The notes under the pieces were generated by a model. It was not told where the DNA came from, did no database searches, and saw only the letters and a list, made by a program, of their open reading frames with translations. This document shows positions 10,961 through 23,200 of a stretch of 64,000 bases of DNA, piece after piece. The translations under genes were made by a program, and so were the position numbers. The number at the start of each line of letters is the position of its first letter. Within the stretch, counting starts at the first letter, position 1. The DNA is from Bimastos eiseni (Eukaryota; Annelida; Clitellata; Crassiclitellata; Lumbricidae): contig OY365818.1 in NCBI GenBank assembly GCA_959347315.1, positions 3,783,854 through 3,847,853 on the forward strand. Reading direction: 5' to 3'.

Positions 10961-12718
10961 TAGGTCCTGTTGCCGCTAGTAGAAATGCTGGCAGGACCCT
11001 ACACTCTACCTTGCAGGGTCTGCTTCTTGTCCCATTCGCTCGGACCTCTACGATGCAGTATCGTGCTTTTTCGGTTTTTACGACTGCTTGAAATAGCCTT
11101 CCATTGCGTCATCGGCTCTTGTCTATAGGAACTCTACCATATATTATCGATACTTATCGATATATTGATTGATTGATTGACTGGCTGACTGATTGATTGA
11201 ATACATGCAGTACATTTATTACTGTTGCGGATAATGTCTGTGATCTGTACTCTGCAATAAACAAAGTGGCATCCGGGTACTCGGAACTTCGGAAGGGTGA
11301 CTTTGAACGTAAAATAGCCGAAAAGTTCGTCCAAACTTATGCTACTCCTGTCAAAAAATCCTACTTTCAAAACGTTATTTATATTGCAACTTTGCAAGTT
11401 CTCTATATTAAGTCGTTTTTACGTTAACAAAAACAAGCGCGACTAGCGATTTGTCCTGCAAAAGTCCCAAAGTCCCAGATGTAGTCACAGACAAAATCTA
11501 GGTCAATGGTCCATATTTCATCGCCTTCATATCCCTTACATATTAGTCCCAGGTCTATACTCAAGCTTGGAGTTGACAATGGAGGAAGCTGTATCAGGCA
11601 CAGTGGACTAAATACACAAAGTTGCTCAAACGACAACATCGGCCTACAATTTTGCCTAGTTATACTTAGTAAACTGAACAAATAATTGCAGAAATTACTT
11701 GATTTCTGTGGATCGAGACTTTAAAACTCTTTGTTAATTAGCAACTAGTCCATTATGGCCGATAATAAACGCGAAACGCTATGTAATCTCTAAAATTGAA
11801 AATTGTTCTGACTGACAACAATGATGATTTTAAAAGCTTATGCGGTGTTGATAAAAAGCATTTTGAAAATTGTTCCATTGAACCGAGCATAATCCGCCCA
11901 AACATAGCCCAATGCTAACTTTATTATAATGACTTAGCTCAATAATTTATTATGAATATCATAAAAATATAGCCAAATGTCAAAATGAATTCAGTAGGCG
12001 CTGGAACAAGTCACAAATATTGAGTAAAAAGGGGCATTCGCATATACTTAGACAAGCAGGCATAGACGTATTTTTCGCGGCTGACCCAGTTAGCTTTGCA
12101 AAAGAGAACATGCGGACTACGGTTTGCCTCCCAATGCTGGCTTTTTCAGGAGATTTAAAAATCTCGGGTTAGTACGGTCATTTGCACGGGGACCTTAAAT
12201 GGCGTGGCGTCCGTCAGACGGACGAGCGGTTGTGAAGAATCTCACCCGAACAAATTCTCATTGAAAAATGAGCATGGTCGAGGTCATACGGTTGCTATAT
12301 AAAAAGTAAAAACCATTACATTTACATTTATGTTAGAATATGGATGTTGCCGATGGGCCATAGAGTAATAGATAGTACACTCTAGCTGAGGTACCGGGTG
12401 CGAAACCCTTACCGGCGGTGTTGGTTAAATAAAATTTACATGTGGAGCGTGGCTGCTAGCGTCATTCGTTCATAGGCCTAATACGTTTGTAATCATGCTG
12501 CGTTATTGTCACAATATTAGTCCCAGGTTTAACAATAAAAGAAATGAGTAATATTTTTTTCATTTTGCTTGACTTTGTTCAGAGGTGGATTTAACTATTT
12601 GCCGATACTAAGTCAAGATTTCAATGCCGCCCCTTCTAAAATTTATATTGCATATGGAAATCAACAAATTTTAACAGACGCTGTAGTAGGAAGAGAAACC
12701 AGTACCACCAGTTGGTTT

Positions 12719-12760
<42 letters not shown>

Positions 12761-13588
12761 CCTCCCACTTCCGTTTCTTATCGTGTTATTCTTCCTTTCG
12801 AGAAGACAGAGATAGAGGGCGCTGCAGCTGCCATCTCAGCTGCTTCAGTTGAGTAGCAAACAACCTAATAGAGCTTTCGTCCTTGTCGTGTAATTCCATT
12901 TCGATCGGATGTCTTCAATCGAATTAAGCCGCTTAGTTCACTCGCCGCTCGTAAGGCGCCGCCCCACACTCATCAAACCGTCTGACAGAACATATCAATA
13001 TAATGATGTGCCAATACACACATATCGATATATTTGTATGCATATATATATATATATATATTCTGAAACCACTGGTCTACATCTGCTCGAATGCTTTGTG
13101 CGTGCACCTCAAAACCAACATCAGCCACCGTCAGCAGCACCAGCAGCTCACGGCTGAACGCTTTGACGCGTCTAAATCTGTACGATGACAACACATCCGT
13201 CACGAGACAAAGCGAGCTCCATATATATAATATATTCATGTATACGTCGATAGATCATTCAGACACGATCTACGTATTATATACATACATATATAAATAT
13301 ATATATTTGTCCTCGTATTTGTAAGAACTCACTAAACTGTGAATTTCATCCGCTACGGTTGCCATGACAACCAGCATAAGCTTAGCAGCGGTAGATTTCC
13401 ACAGAGGGTCAATATATATATATATACTAAGCACATATTATAATGATGTATATTATATATACACATATATAAATATATATATATGTATATAATGTCTGGC
13501 CATGTAGGGAGTGCTCCTGAGTAGTAGCTTTGAAAGGGTGCTATATAAATCTTCGTAATGAATGAATATGTACAATTATAAAAACATG

Positions 13589-13646
<58 letters not shown>

Positions 13647-14820
13647 TATAAAAAGTCTACCCACCCTGAATTCAATATGACTACAGTCCACTATGGATAA
13701 GCATAGGCTGTGTATCTGGAACTAAATAAATGTGTTGCCTATAGTACAACTCTATGGTGTCTTAATGTTTTGCTGATACAATAACAAGACTTTAAAACTC
13801 TTCTTGAAATACATTTTTTTAATTCAACATCCATCTTTCTCTACCTCGAGTAAGCAGTCAATTATGTAGCTTGTGATAACTTTGAAACACAACGAAATTC
13901 TTCCAAGCCAATTAGGTAACATACAATTACAACGTAGAGCCTATATATATATATATACATATATTATGTATATATATATATATATTATATGTATATATGT
14001 ATACATATATTTCTGAATAAACCAGTGGCAGAAGATCCAGACCACACTTCAGCATAGACATCACAGGAAAAAATACATAATCAATATAAGCACAGCATTC
14101 TTCATATAAATGCTTTCCTCTTATCATTTTCAAAAAGAGTCAGGGCCCTGCCATGAAACCGTGGTGGGGAGTAGCAGGTCAATAAAGGTCATAGGTAGTA
14201 ATTTCTTCTGTGCGAGCAACCTATGCAAACATGCGCCCCAGGTTAATTAGTACAAAAACCAGAAGAAATTATCAGATCCTGGCATTCTCTTGCCACCTCT
14301 ACAACGCGTTTTCAGCTTAGGTTGCTGGAGTGCGGGCAATCAAACAGAAACTATCGTTATTAACATTACTGAAGAATTTTCAATGTTTGTAAAGTTACAC
14401 AGAAATGTTAAACTTGCTCTCCTGGTCAGGCAAAAATTTTTAAAATCTGGATCAAACACAGAGCACTCAACTCAGAACACTCAACTCAAATAATTGGCAT
14501 CATGTTCAGTAACGTATCACACTTGAAATCTGCACTCTTCTGGAATGCCACATAGGTAAAATCAGAAACTTGACCACCATGCAAGTCTTGTATCAACAGA
14601 AATCGGATTTTCAGAAAATAATTCAATTATCTAAAACAACTGAATTGGCTGCAATAAAATTTAAACGCAGCGAAAACATATTGCGACCGGATGTATTTTT
14701 AATTATTCACATCAATAGGACTAGACAAAAAGCTGATCCTTAACACACGTATTTCGATTTAGTCATTTAAATTTAGATGTTTAGAAAAGCAAGTTACAAT
14801 TCGTTTGGCTTGCCTCTTAG
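10961..14820. other. Intergenic sequence with TA and CT repeats
   Basis: No supported gene. Contents: a CT microsatellite at 12724-12759; TA-rich tracts at 13036-13061, 13408-13490, 13588-13652 and 13942-14010; a tRNA-like SINE head at about 12340-12430 (GGGTGCGAAACCC box); and a SINE 3' end (GGTGCTATATAAAT) near 13503-13560. A perfect short palindrome, CGTCCGTCAGACGGACG, lies near 12208-12224. Confidence 0.6.
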
Positions 14821-16568
14821 ATGCAAATGGCAGTTCTCTTAGATGCAATGTCTACTAGCACGGCACACTCAGCTGTTAATCTCCAGTCCCATTCAACGTC
14901 ATTACTAATATATCTCTTCTGGAATAATCCTTCTGTGAAAATACTACCCCTATTACAATCACAAGAAAAGCTCAAGAAAGACAACCACCTGAAACGTTTG
15001 AATACCCCACCATGTCTCAGCCACTGTGCAAGGGCTTTAACATCCACTAGGGGTTCATACATACACCCACATACATAAAATACCTCAGTAAAACCCAGAC
15101 TCGTTCTAAGGTGGTACAAATACTCGTTCATGAAGGCATGCTGTTATAGAGCAAATGATAGCTAAAGCATCAGCTAGCTATAGTTACGGCATTATTATTA
15201 CAAGTGTTTCAGTACGATGAAATAATGAACGAGCATCAATAAGTGATGCCGAGCAACTGTGAGCGAAGGGTTTGCTCAAGGTCTTTACACAGCAAGTCTT
15301 GAGGATGCTCAAACTCGTACTCTCTGGGTTAAAAGGCAAGCACTCCGACTGCATGCAAACGGATGTTAATTAAACTTCTTTCAACGCACAGAAAATCCTA
15401 CTTATCATTAAAAACATTTTAACATGCTTAGTGACCCATAAGAAGAACCTGAGGCAAGGTTAGTCACTCAACAAGAGGAGACATTTAGAACTAATCAATT
15501 TTGATTAACCTTCATGCTTAACAAAGAGAAAATACTTCTTTCCAAAATATTTCATGTGTTTTTGTTCAATGGTACTTTTGACAGCAATTGATGGTGCTCG
15601 AGAATTTAAGGTAAAGAAATTGTTACAACATCTTTGCAGCATATCAGAGATCGTGTTGGCAAAGATATAATCAAAATGGTGAATAGTTACAAACACAGCT
15701 GAGAGTGAATTCGTGAGCAAATACGATGAACTTTTAGTATAATAGGTTACCTGTAATACCTTGTCATCATTTGCTAATGCTGTCTGTAATCATACCAAGG
15801 TTTGTCAATTTGAAATTAAACAAAAATTAATAGTATTAATAATAATTACTACACATAAACTCTTAATTAGACAGCTATGATTATGTTATTATCTAAACAA
15901 TTAATAATTATTTCTTATATTTTTAGTAGAGTATGCAAAGTCGAGGGCTAATAATCTTATTGTTGGTCCTATGACACTCTCCAACTCCAATCAAATCTTT
16001 TGAGTTGTTGAACTTACATATTATATGTGACCCCATGACCCACTTTCTAAAACTCAACCACCACCTTGATCCACCATTTTTAATTCATTTTCTTTAACCT
16101 TTGAGACAGCAACCCAAGAATGTAATCATAAAAGTCGGAGCAAATTTTGAATTAATTCTCCGACCATGCTGTACGAAAGTGCAAGTATACACTGCCTTTC
16201 ACTAGTCTACCACAAAATTATCAACCGCAACAAACGTAGATGGACACATCCCACGAACTAAATCAACGCAATCTCAATACGTAAAGGAGTCGAAAACAAA
16301 CCACACACAGAAGTTCCTTACACATTTAAGCGATCAAGACTTCACCGAACCACAAACACAAATCAAGGTCGAGACAACATAAACATTAACAAACTGCACT
16401 TGCATTATTAACGGTTGCCGAAGAAATACTTGCAAATTAAATTTCTTTCATTGGTGAACCAAACCAAGACATACATTCGATAGCGCGAGAACAGTTCTAC
16501 GGAAAACACGGCTCTCGAACATAGAAGTGTCTGAAACGGAAATATTCCCAAAAGAAGTCGAATGTTGT
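14821..16568. other. Intergenic sequence and SUMO 3' flank
   Basis: AT-rich, with no recognised coding domain in any frame. A partial tRNA-SINE (family F) 3' end lies at 15770-15825. The SUMO 3' untranslated region must lie at the right end; an ATTAAA on the minus strand near 16078-16083 is one possible polyadenylation signal, weakly supported. Confidence 0.5.
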
Positions 16569-19236
16569 CTACAGGTACGGAAGATGAGAATCGTTGGTGC
16601 CACGATGACCTCCGGTCTGCTGCTGAAATACATCGATGGCATCACCATCCTCCATGTCCAGCTGCGACGGTGTGTCCGTCTCGTTTATCGGCTGACCGTC
16701 AAATCGGAATCTCATCGAGCCCATTTTTACCCCCTGCAACACACGATGAAAACATTCTTAACGTACATAATAATAATATTCGTTTAATTTAAAACTGACA
16801 AATTGCAGTATGATTGCCAGCACAGTATGACTGAATGATGAGAAGTTATTACAAGAGTCAAATTTTACCGTCGGCAGCAATGCAGGGAGCCCATTACGCT
16901 ATACATCTAATTTTAACAAATGTCGCCACCTAGCGAAAGAAAGACTAGTCAACCTTATGGGGATAAGGGCCTTAACTCAGTTCCACAGCTCTCTGCCCCA
17001 GTGTGTTCACCATTACTCTATGTCCCAAACGTTGAATTCACAATGTATCTGGCCAAATGTTGTACTTTAAACTTGTCTATTCCATGTGGGTTAGGACTCT
17101 TGGACGAGAGTTGTCAGCAGGGATCTCTCACGGCTAAATTTCTGTCTTCATGTGGCATGCAGAAAGGTTCAAGACCGAACATACTGTGTAGATATCACAC
17201 TCTTCACCAAGGTCAAGGTCGACAGAAAGAGAAAGAGACACAGGCAAACAGACAGACACAGAGAAAACAGACTAAGAGACAAGAAGACAAAGAGAGGGAG
17301 AGAATAATTGATAAGAGTGAGATTGAGTGAGGAGTGAGCAAGATTCCTAAGGGTTTTCACAGTATTGGCACCCTCAACAGCTCATTAAATATCCAACAGA
17401 AAAAGGAAAATTAGCAAAAGATTTCTCATTATGACATAAACTCTGATCCTAAACTTTATCAGCCAGTAGAAAATACACCAATTATAACATGACTTCATAA
17501 AAGAGGGTCCTTGAATGAGCTCTCAAACCACAGTGTAGAACGAATTTCCAGAGGAGTCTATATAATCCTGTACTGTGCACAGCGACAATGCAACTGGGTT
17601 GCTTAGTGGCTCAGTGGCTGAGGAATTGGATGCATAGCTCTGGGTTCTGTCAGTTCTTTGATGTTACTTTGGTCTAAACTCGAGACTCGTCCTTTCGATC
17701 TGATCGAGGCAATATATGAAATCTGTTTTCTGCATAAAGGGCTCAACTTCCTGTATATTTCTGTCATCCATTTCTGCTTTACTAAGTATTGTATCCAGTG
17801 AAAATCAACAAATCCAAGTAATATATAGTGCCTCTTCAAGATATCTACTCAGAGGCACTCTCTGTGCTGGCCATTAGTGCTGTACAGTTGTGTTTCAAGC
17901 ACCAAACTCAAGGGGAGCCTGAACTCCGCTGTCCATCCTAAGGTTGGTCCCGAATCAATCAAAAGCGGCCTTGACCACAGCAATCGTTGATTGACTCCTT
18001 GTAATAATAATGGCACCGCAAAGTAAGTAGGTCATATCACAGCAAAAATAACGAAAATCAAAAAGACATAATTCAACTCCCAGGAGACTAAAAAATGAGC
18101 TAATATTAGCTACAGACATGATCAGAAATGAGATTGCTTTGCCTTCCTGAATGACGATAATTTGAACCCAAAGAACCCAATCAAGCACAAGGAATGAAAT
18201 AGAGCATGAACTCACAGTTCGTTCGCAGTACGCAGACATCAGTTTTCGAAGTGGAGTGTTCTTCTTGATTTTAAAATGAACCACGCTACCATCCTGCCCA
18301 GTAACTTTCAGATTTATGTGTTCATCAGCCTACAAAAGTAAGAAATATTCCTCTACCAGTTTTGAGGCTGTCACATAAAAGTTTGTGGTTCAACATTTCA
18401 ATTTTCAGAAAAATATTGTAAATAAAATTCATCATTGTATTCTGAACCTTACACAAAATTCTAAGCACCGATTGCACTCTACATTATTACAAAAAAATGT
18501 CAAATTTAATTCAACACGTGCTTTCAAAGTGTAATAAGGAATGTGCCAATATTCTGCACATTTATGGTCGAGCAAAGAACGCATGCGGCGACGGTTCTTT
18601 CCTGACTGCGCTTAGACATGCCACCCGATCTGGTTTTTATCCAATTTCACCCAAATATTAGTAATGTGTGTTCCTTTTCCTCCCAGAACCGGTCTAATGG
18701 TTTCGTTCACACATCGCGTAGGGTGTTGGTAAAATGCGAACCGCGAACCGGCGAACTGGTAAAACGCGAACCATAGCCGCTAACGGATCAAGTTAAGGCA
18801 TCGTGAGGGTCGGTTAGGGTCAGGGTTGGCATCGTGAGGGTCGGTTAGGGTCAGGGTTGGCATCGTGAGGGTCGGTTAGGGTCAGGGTTGGCATCGTGAG
18901 GGTCGGTTAGGGTTAGTGTAGCTAATAGATAGGGTTCAGGGTCACAGCTAGTATCGTTAACAGATAATTGCCGAAAACATTTGGCCGTATGAATAAAAAT
19001 ATAAATGGCGAACCGGTCACGTGACTTTTGGCAGCTAATCGAAAACAAGTACGCAAACGGTTCGCATTTTACCGGTTCGCAGTTCGCATTTTACCCACAC
19101 CCGATCGCGTTAAGCGGGAACTGAAAATCACTCTCGAAAACAAATTTTCTATGTTACACTTGCTTGAACATAACATTTGACATCAAAATGTCGTACAAAA
19201 CAAATAAATGATCAAAACCTTCTTTTCTTCGGCCAT
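16569..19236 (-). CDS. SUMO: SUMO (small ubiquitin-related modifier) precursor
   Basis: Ubiquitin-like modifier attached to lysines through E1, Ubc9 and E3 enzymes. Coding exons on the minus strand: 19236-19219 (MAEEKK), 18329-18216 and 16733-16569, joined in phase 0, giving 98 residues. Exon 2 carries [20 protein letters not shown] and [13 protein letters not shown]. Exon 3 carries [20 protein letters not shown] and [12 protein letters not shown], close to the SUMO-2/3 type. The mature Gly-Gly is followed by a 12-residue tail, [12 protein letters not shown], to be removed by a SENP/Ulp protease. Exon 1 is inferred: MAEEKK is in phase and suits the family, but its donor (AAG|GTTTTG) is weak. 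The short N terminus has no consensus chain-forming lysine site. The gene diverges from RanGAP1, 967 bp from start codon to start codon. Exons 2-3 are near certain; exon 1 is moderate. Confidence 0.93.
16785..16925 (-). repeat. Family F tRNA-SINE fragment in SUMO intron 2
   Basis: Contains AAACTGACAAATTGCAGTAT and GGGAGCCCATTACGCTATAC, the inverse of the family 3' region found full length at 50018-50260 and 59795-60075. Confidence 0.65.
17815..17870 (+). repeat. Family B repeat fragment
   Basis: TATAGTGCCTCTTCAAGATA followed by TCTACTCAGAGGCACTC matches copies at 22650, 44630, 56755 and 56955. It lies in SUMO intron 2. Confidence 0.7.
18720..19103. mobile_element. Fold-back MITE containing a minisatellite
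   Basis: A 384-bp element in SUMO intron 1. Its ends form long imperfect inverted repeats (about 40 bp) built on GGTAAAATGCGAACCGCGAA. A 7-bp direct repeat ATCGCGT flanks it (18713-18719 and 19104-19110). The interior holds about four copies of a 31-bp unit containing GAGGGTCGGTTAGGGTCAGG (18798-18916). No coding capacity. Confidence 0.82.
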
Positions 19237-20203
19237 TCTGTTAATTTATGAAAATGTAAGACAAATAGCGAACTCAAAAACTATTTCGTACGAAATAACG
19301 ACTCATGCTAGTAACGCGCACAAAGCCACAGTTCCGCAGCGATAGTTTTTAATTTAATATTACTTCATCATTTTTAATGTTGTAAGCTATATTGGGTTAA
19401 AAAGTCAATTACTGGACAAATTAATAAAAATAAACTTAAATACAGTTTATTTTTTTATAAAATTTATTTTGCAACTTGTAGAAGTAAGTAAGCAAACCTG
19501 AGTGTGAAAGGAGCTACAATGATATTCGAAGAAATTAATTTTCACCACTGAACAGTCTGATTCTGAATCTTGCTTCTTAGAAGGCAAAGTGGTCTTTTAC
19601 AATAATGCTGCAGAGCAAAGCAAGTCTTTTCTACATTACGCGTCCAGCTGGTCGCTAATTGGCTCGCTGATAATCGTTTGAACAATGCAGTGCAGTCTAC
19701 CATTGCTGCGCAAAGTTGTACTAGTCTCCTGCTTTGGTAGAAATTTGTTTTAAATTTTGGAGAGCAAGAACGCCTAAATTCTTCGATAAAAAGCATACTG
19801 CGCTACTTTCGAAGAGTTACATGTCAAAGCTGACCGCGCTCTATTTGATACTATACAATATTAGGATCAGCTGATCCAACTCGCTCATTCATCATACTAA
19901 GCTGCTTTAAATGTATTCATAAGGTGGGCGGTAGATCACAAATAACTTATTAAAACGTTATCATTCTGCCTGCTCTACTTCAACTACTTGGATTAAGTTG
20001 GATGATGGATCCACAACTTTCAATACAATACAAGTCAATGCTTGCAAAGCAGCTTTTCAATTTTCGAATTCTGTGGTCTATAGTCGATAATACCAGGTTA
20101 ATTCACGAGCACAAGGCTTGGCGAACTGCAACTTTGAAATATCTTAAATATATGTTGCAAAAATAAGAGTCATAATTTTTAACATTATATTCGATCGCTT
20201 GAA
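19237..20203. promoter_or_regulatory. Shared SUMO / RanGAP1 divergent promoter region
   Basis: The 967 bp between the two start codons holds no other gene and must contain both transcription starts if no upstream exons lie elsewhere. Inverted CCAAT boxes (ATTGG) occur at 19391-19395 and 19658-19662. No clear TATA box is placed suitably for either gene. Exact starts cannot be set from sequence. Confidence 0.6.
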
Positions 20204-23200
20204 ATGTCGGTTGGTGATATTAATTCTGTTGCCGACTTGCTAGCGAGGACGAGGGTAGCGGAGGAACTCGGCCTTCTTACCTTTACTGGTCGTGGTTTGA
20301 AATTGGATAACGAAAATGATGGTGAGACTTTTATTACTGCGTTGCTGTGATTATGCAGCTGATATTAGATCTTAATTTCTGTTCGGGTGAATGGGAGTGA
20401 ATAAATGAAGGAGCAAACGTATTCGCTACCTGAAAAACCATGGAAATGCCCTAGAACTGAATGTTTTGCTTCAATAAGCTTATTATTTGGAAAATGCAGT
20501 GCCCGAATGCTAAGCTTAATACAACTGTACTTTGGATTTTGTAGCCAAGGAGATTGTCGATGCGTTGAAGTCATGCAAAAATCTGAAATCTTTTGAGCTA
20601 AAGGGTAACACCCTTGGTATAAAGGCTGCAGAAGCTGTCGGTGATGCTCTAAAATTGCATCCTACCTTCGAGGTAACTTATTGAATTATGTTGATTAAAA
20701 GTGATCCTTTTATACTCTTTTGATTAGCTTATCCTTATAATATTTATCTTTTGTCTGTTATAGATTATATTGGCTTTATAATTTATTGGCATAGTGCCTG
20801 CAATTTTTCTTGCTCAGTCAATGGACTTAATTATGGCCTGTTAAAAAAGAATTGTGCTCAGATTCAGTACTGTTAAATGTTCCAATATATATGTTGCATG
20901 GGAGTGAATAAATAGGCTAGTAGAAAGTTTAGTGCTTCTGACTTACCATCACATCTTAAGACTTACTTACATCTCATCTTGAGACTTTTCATCTCATCGT
21001 AAGACTTACCATCTCATCTTAAGACTTACCTTCTCATCTTGAAACTTACCTTCTCATCTTAAAACTTACCTTCTCATCTTAAGATTTACCATTTTATCTT
21101 AAGACTTACCATCTCATCTTAAAACTTACCTTCTCATCTTAAGACTTACCATCTTATCTTAAGACTTACCATCTTATCTTAAGACTTACCATCTTATCTT
21201 AAGACTTACCATCTCATCTCCATGTGAAAATAACCAACGGTTTTTCCTGTTGTTTTGTTTCTGTGTGGTCACAGTAGTGTAGTGGCTGTATATAAATAAA
21301 TGCACAACAACAACAAAATGAGCTGTTTAATTCTGCATGAGTTGTGTCCTTCCTGTAGAGGGCGCTGTGGAGCGATCTCTTCACTGGTCGACTCAAATCA
21401 GAGATCCCTGATGCATTGGTAATTAATGATCTTATTTCTCAATAAAATAAAAAAAATGCAAATCCTTTGTTACGTTTCTTTTCTTCACTTTGAATATAGA
21501 GTTGATATGTATTAATATTTATAAGCAAACTGGATTGCCAGTCGCTTGAACTTAAATGAATTGGATGGGATGGAGGATTAGGCCATAAAAGCTGACTGGA
21601 ACGCCAAGTGAATATTATATTATTAATGTTATGATGGATTAAAATGTGAATTGAATTGCCCATAGAATTAGGTTTTAAAGGCTAACTGAATTTCCAGGGG
21701 ATTAAAATTAAAAGTGAATTGGATTTCTTGGAGAATTTGGCCGTAAATTCACACTGGATTGCCCAGTTAATTATTGCAATGTGATTAATTCAAAGTGAAT
21801 TTTATTGCCTGCAGATTCAAACGTAGATGCGTTTTATGTGTTTTGTAGAAATTCTTGTGTAATGGCATCAAGCACGCACATGCCAGTCTTGTGGAGCTTG
21901 ACCTCAGTGACAATGCCTTTGGCCCTAATGGAATGATCGGACTGGTGGACTTCCTCCGCAGTCCGAGCTGCTATACGCTCCAGGAACTCAGACTAAATAA
22001 CAATGGCCTTGGCATCCAAGGTGGCAAGGTACATTTTGAGTGTGATTGTGTATGGATGGACTGACGTTGACCTGAGATGATTTCATCTTAAGACTTTCCA
22101 TCTCAACTTGAGGCTTACTGTCTCATCTTATAACTTTCCATTTCATCTTAAGACTTTCCATGTCATCTTAAGACTTTCCATGTCATCTTAAGACTTTCCA
22201 TGTCGTCTTAACACTTATCGTCTCATCTTAAGACTTTCCATGCCATCTTAACACCTGCCATCTCATCTTAAGACTTTCCATGTCATCTTAGCACTTAACC
22301 GTATCATCTTAAAACTTTCCATGTCATCTTAACACATGCCATATCATCTTAAGACTTTCCATGTCATCTTAAGACTTGCCATCTCATCTTAAGACTTGTC
22401 ATCTCATCTTAAGACTTTCCATGTTATGATCTTAAAACTTGCCATCTCATCTTAAGACTTTCCATGTCATGATCTTAAAACTTGCCATCTCATCTTAAGA
22501 CTTACCACATCAGTGCCATCCAGCATTACAACCTTGGGCATGGTTGTTCTTTGTTCCTATCGAAAATTTATATAGCGCCTCTTCTTGTTCGGTTCTTTTG
22601 AATAATGTTTATGTGTGAGATGACTCAAAACCAATGTGAACTTAGTATAGCACCCTTTCATGATATCTACACAGAGGCACTCCCAGTCTGACTACGGCTG
22701 AAAAATACGGATTGCAATGACGAGTAAAATGCAGGCGAGAAATTTCTAGGCAGGAGACGTGGCTCTCGGGAAGCCCATTCCATGGGTTTAGAGTATACTG
22801 ATTACTTTACATGGCTGTTTGTGTGCTCTGCTTCTGTAGATGTTGGCTGAGAGTCTCCTGGCCTGTTACGAGTCGAGCGTTGCCAGTGGAAGGCCTCTTG
22901 CCCTGCGAGTGTTCGTATCCGGAAGAGGGCGCCTGGAGGATGAGGGCGCTACTGCACTCGCCGAGGCCTTCAAGGTTTCGATTTATCTTCCTTAAACTGT
23001 GTATCTTACTTATTCCATTCATCTTTACTTCCCTCCCTTCCCACTACTCTTCCTTCTGCCCCATTTTCTTTTCCTTAACTCTCTCCTCAATCTATGTTCA
23101 TGTTTCTGTTCCAATCCCCACTGACCCCTAACCTCTTCCCACATCCCCTACCATCCCATATCCTCTTCCTAAGTCTCCTGTCATCCCTTTTCCTCTTCTT

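Noticed and set aside
14817..15131. 104-codon minus frame and 85-codon plus frame over the same bases
   Set aside because: No recognisable motif, no matching splice structure and no conserved pattern; not enough support for a gene.
18798..18916. TTAGGG-containing repeats as an interstitial telomere
   Set aside because: The unit is 31 bp with a single TTAGGG each, inside a fold-back element; it is not a telomeric run.
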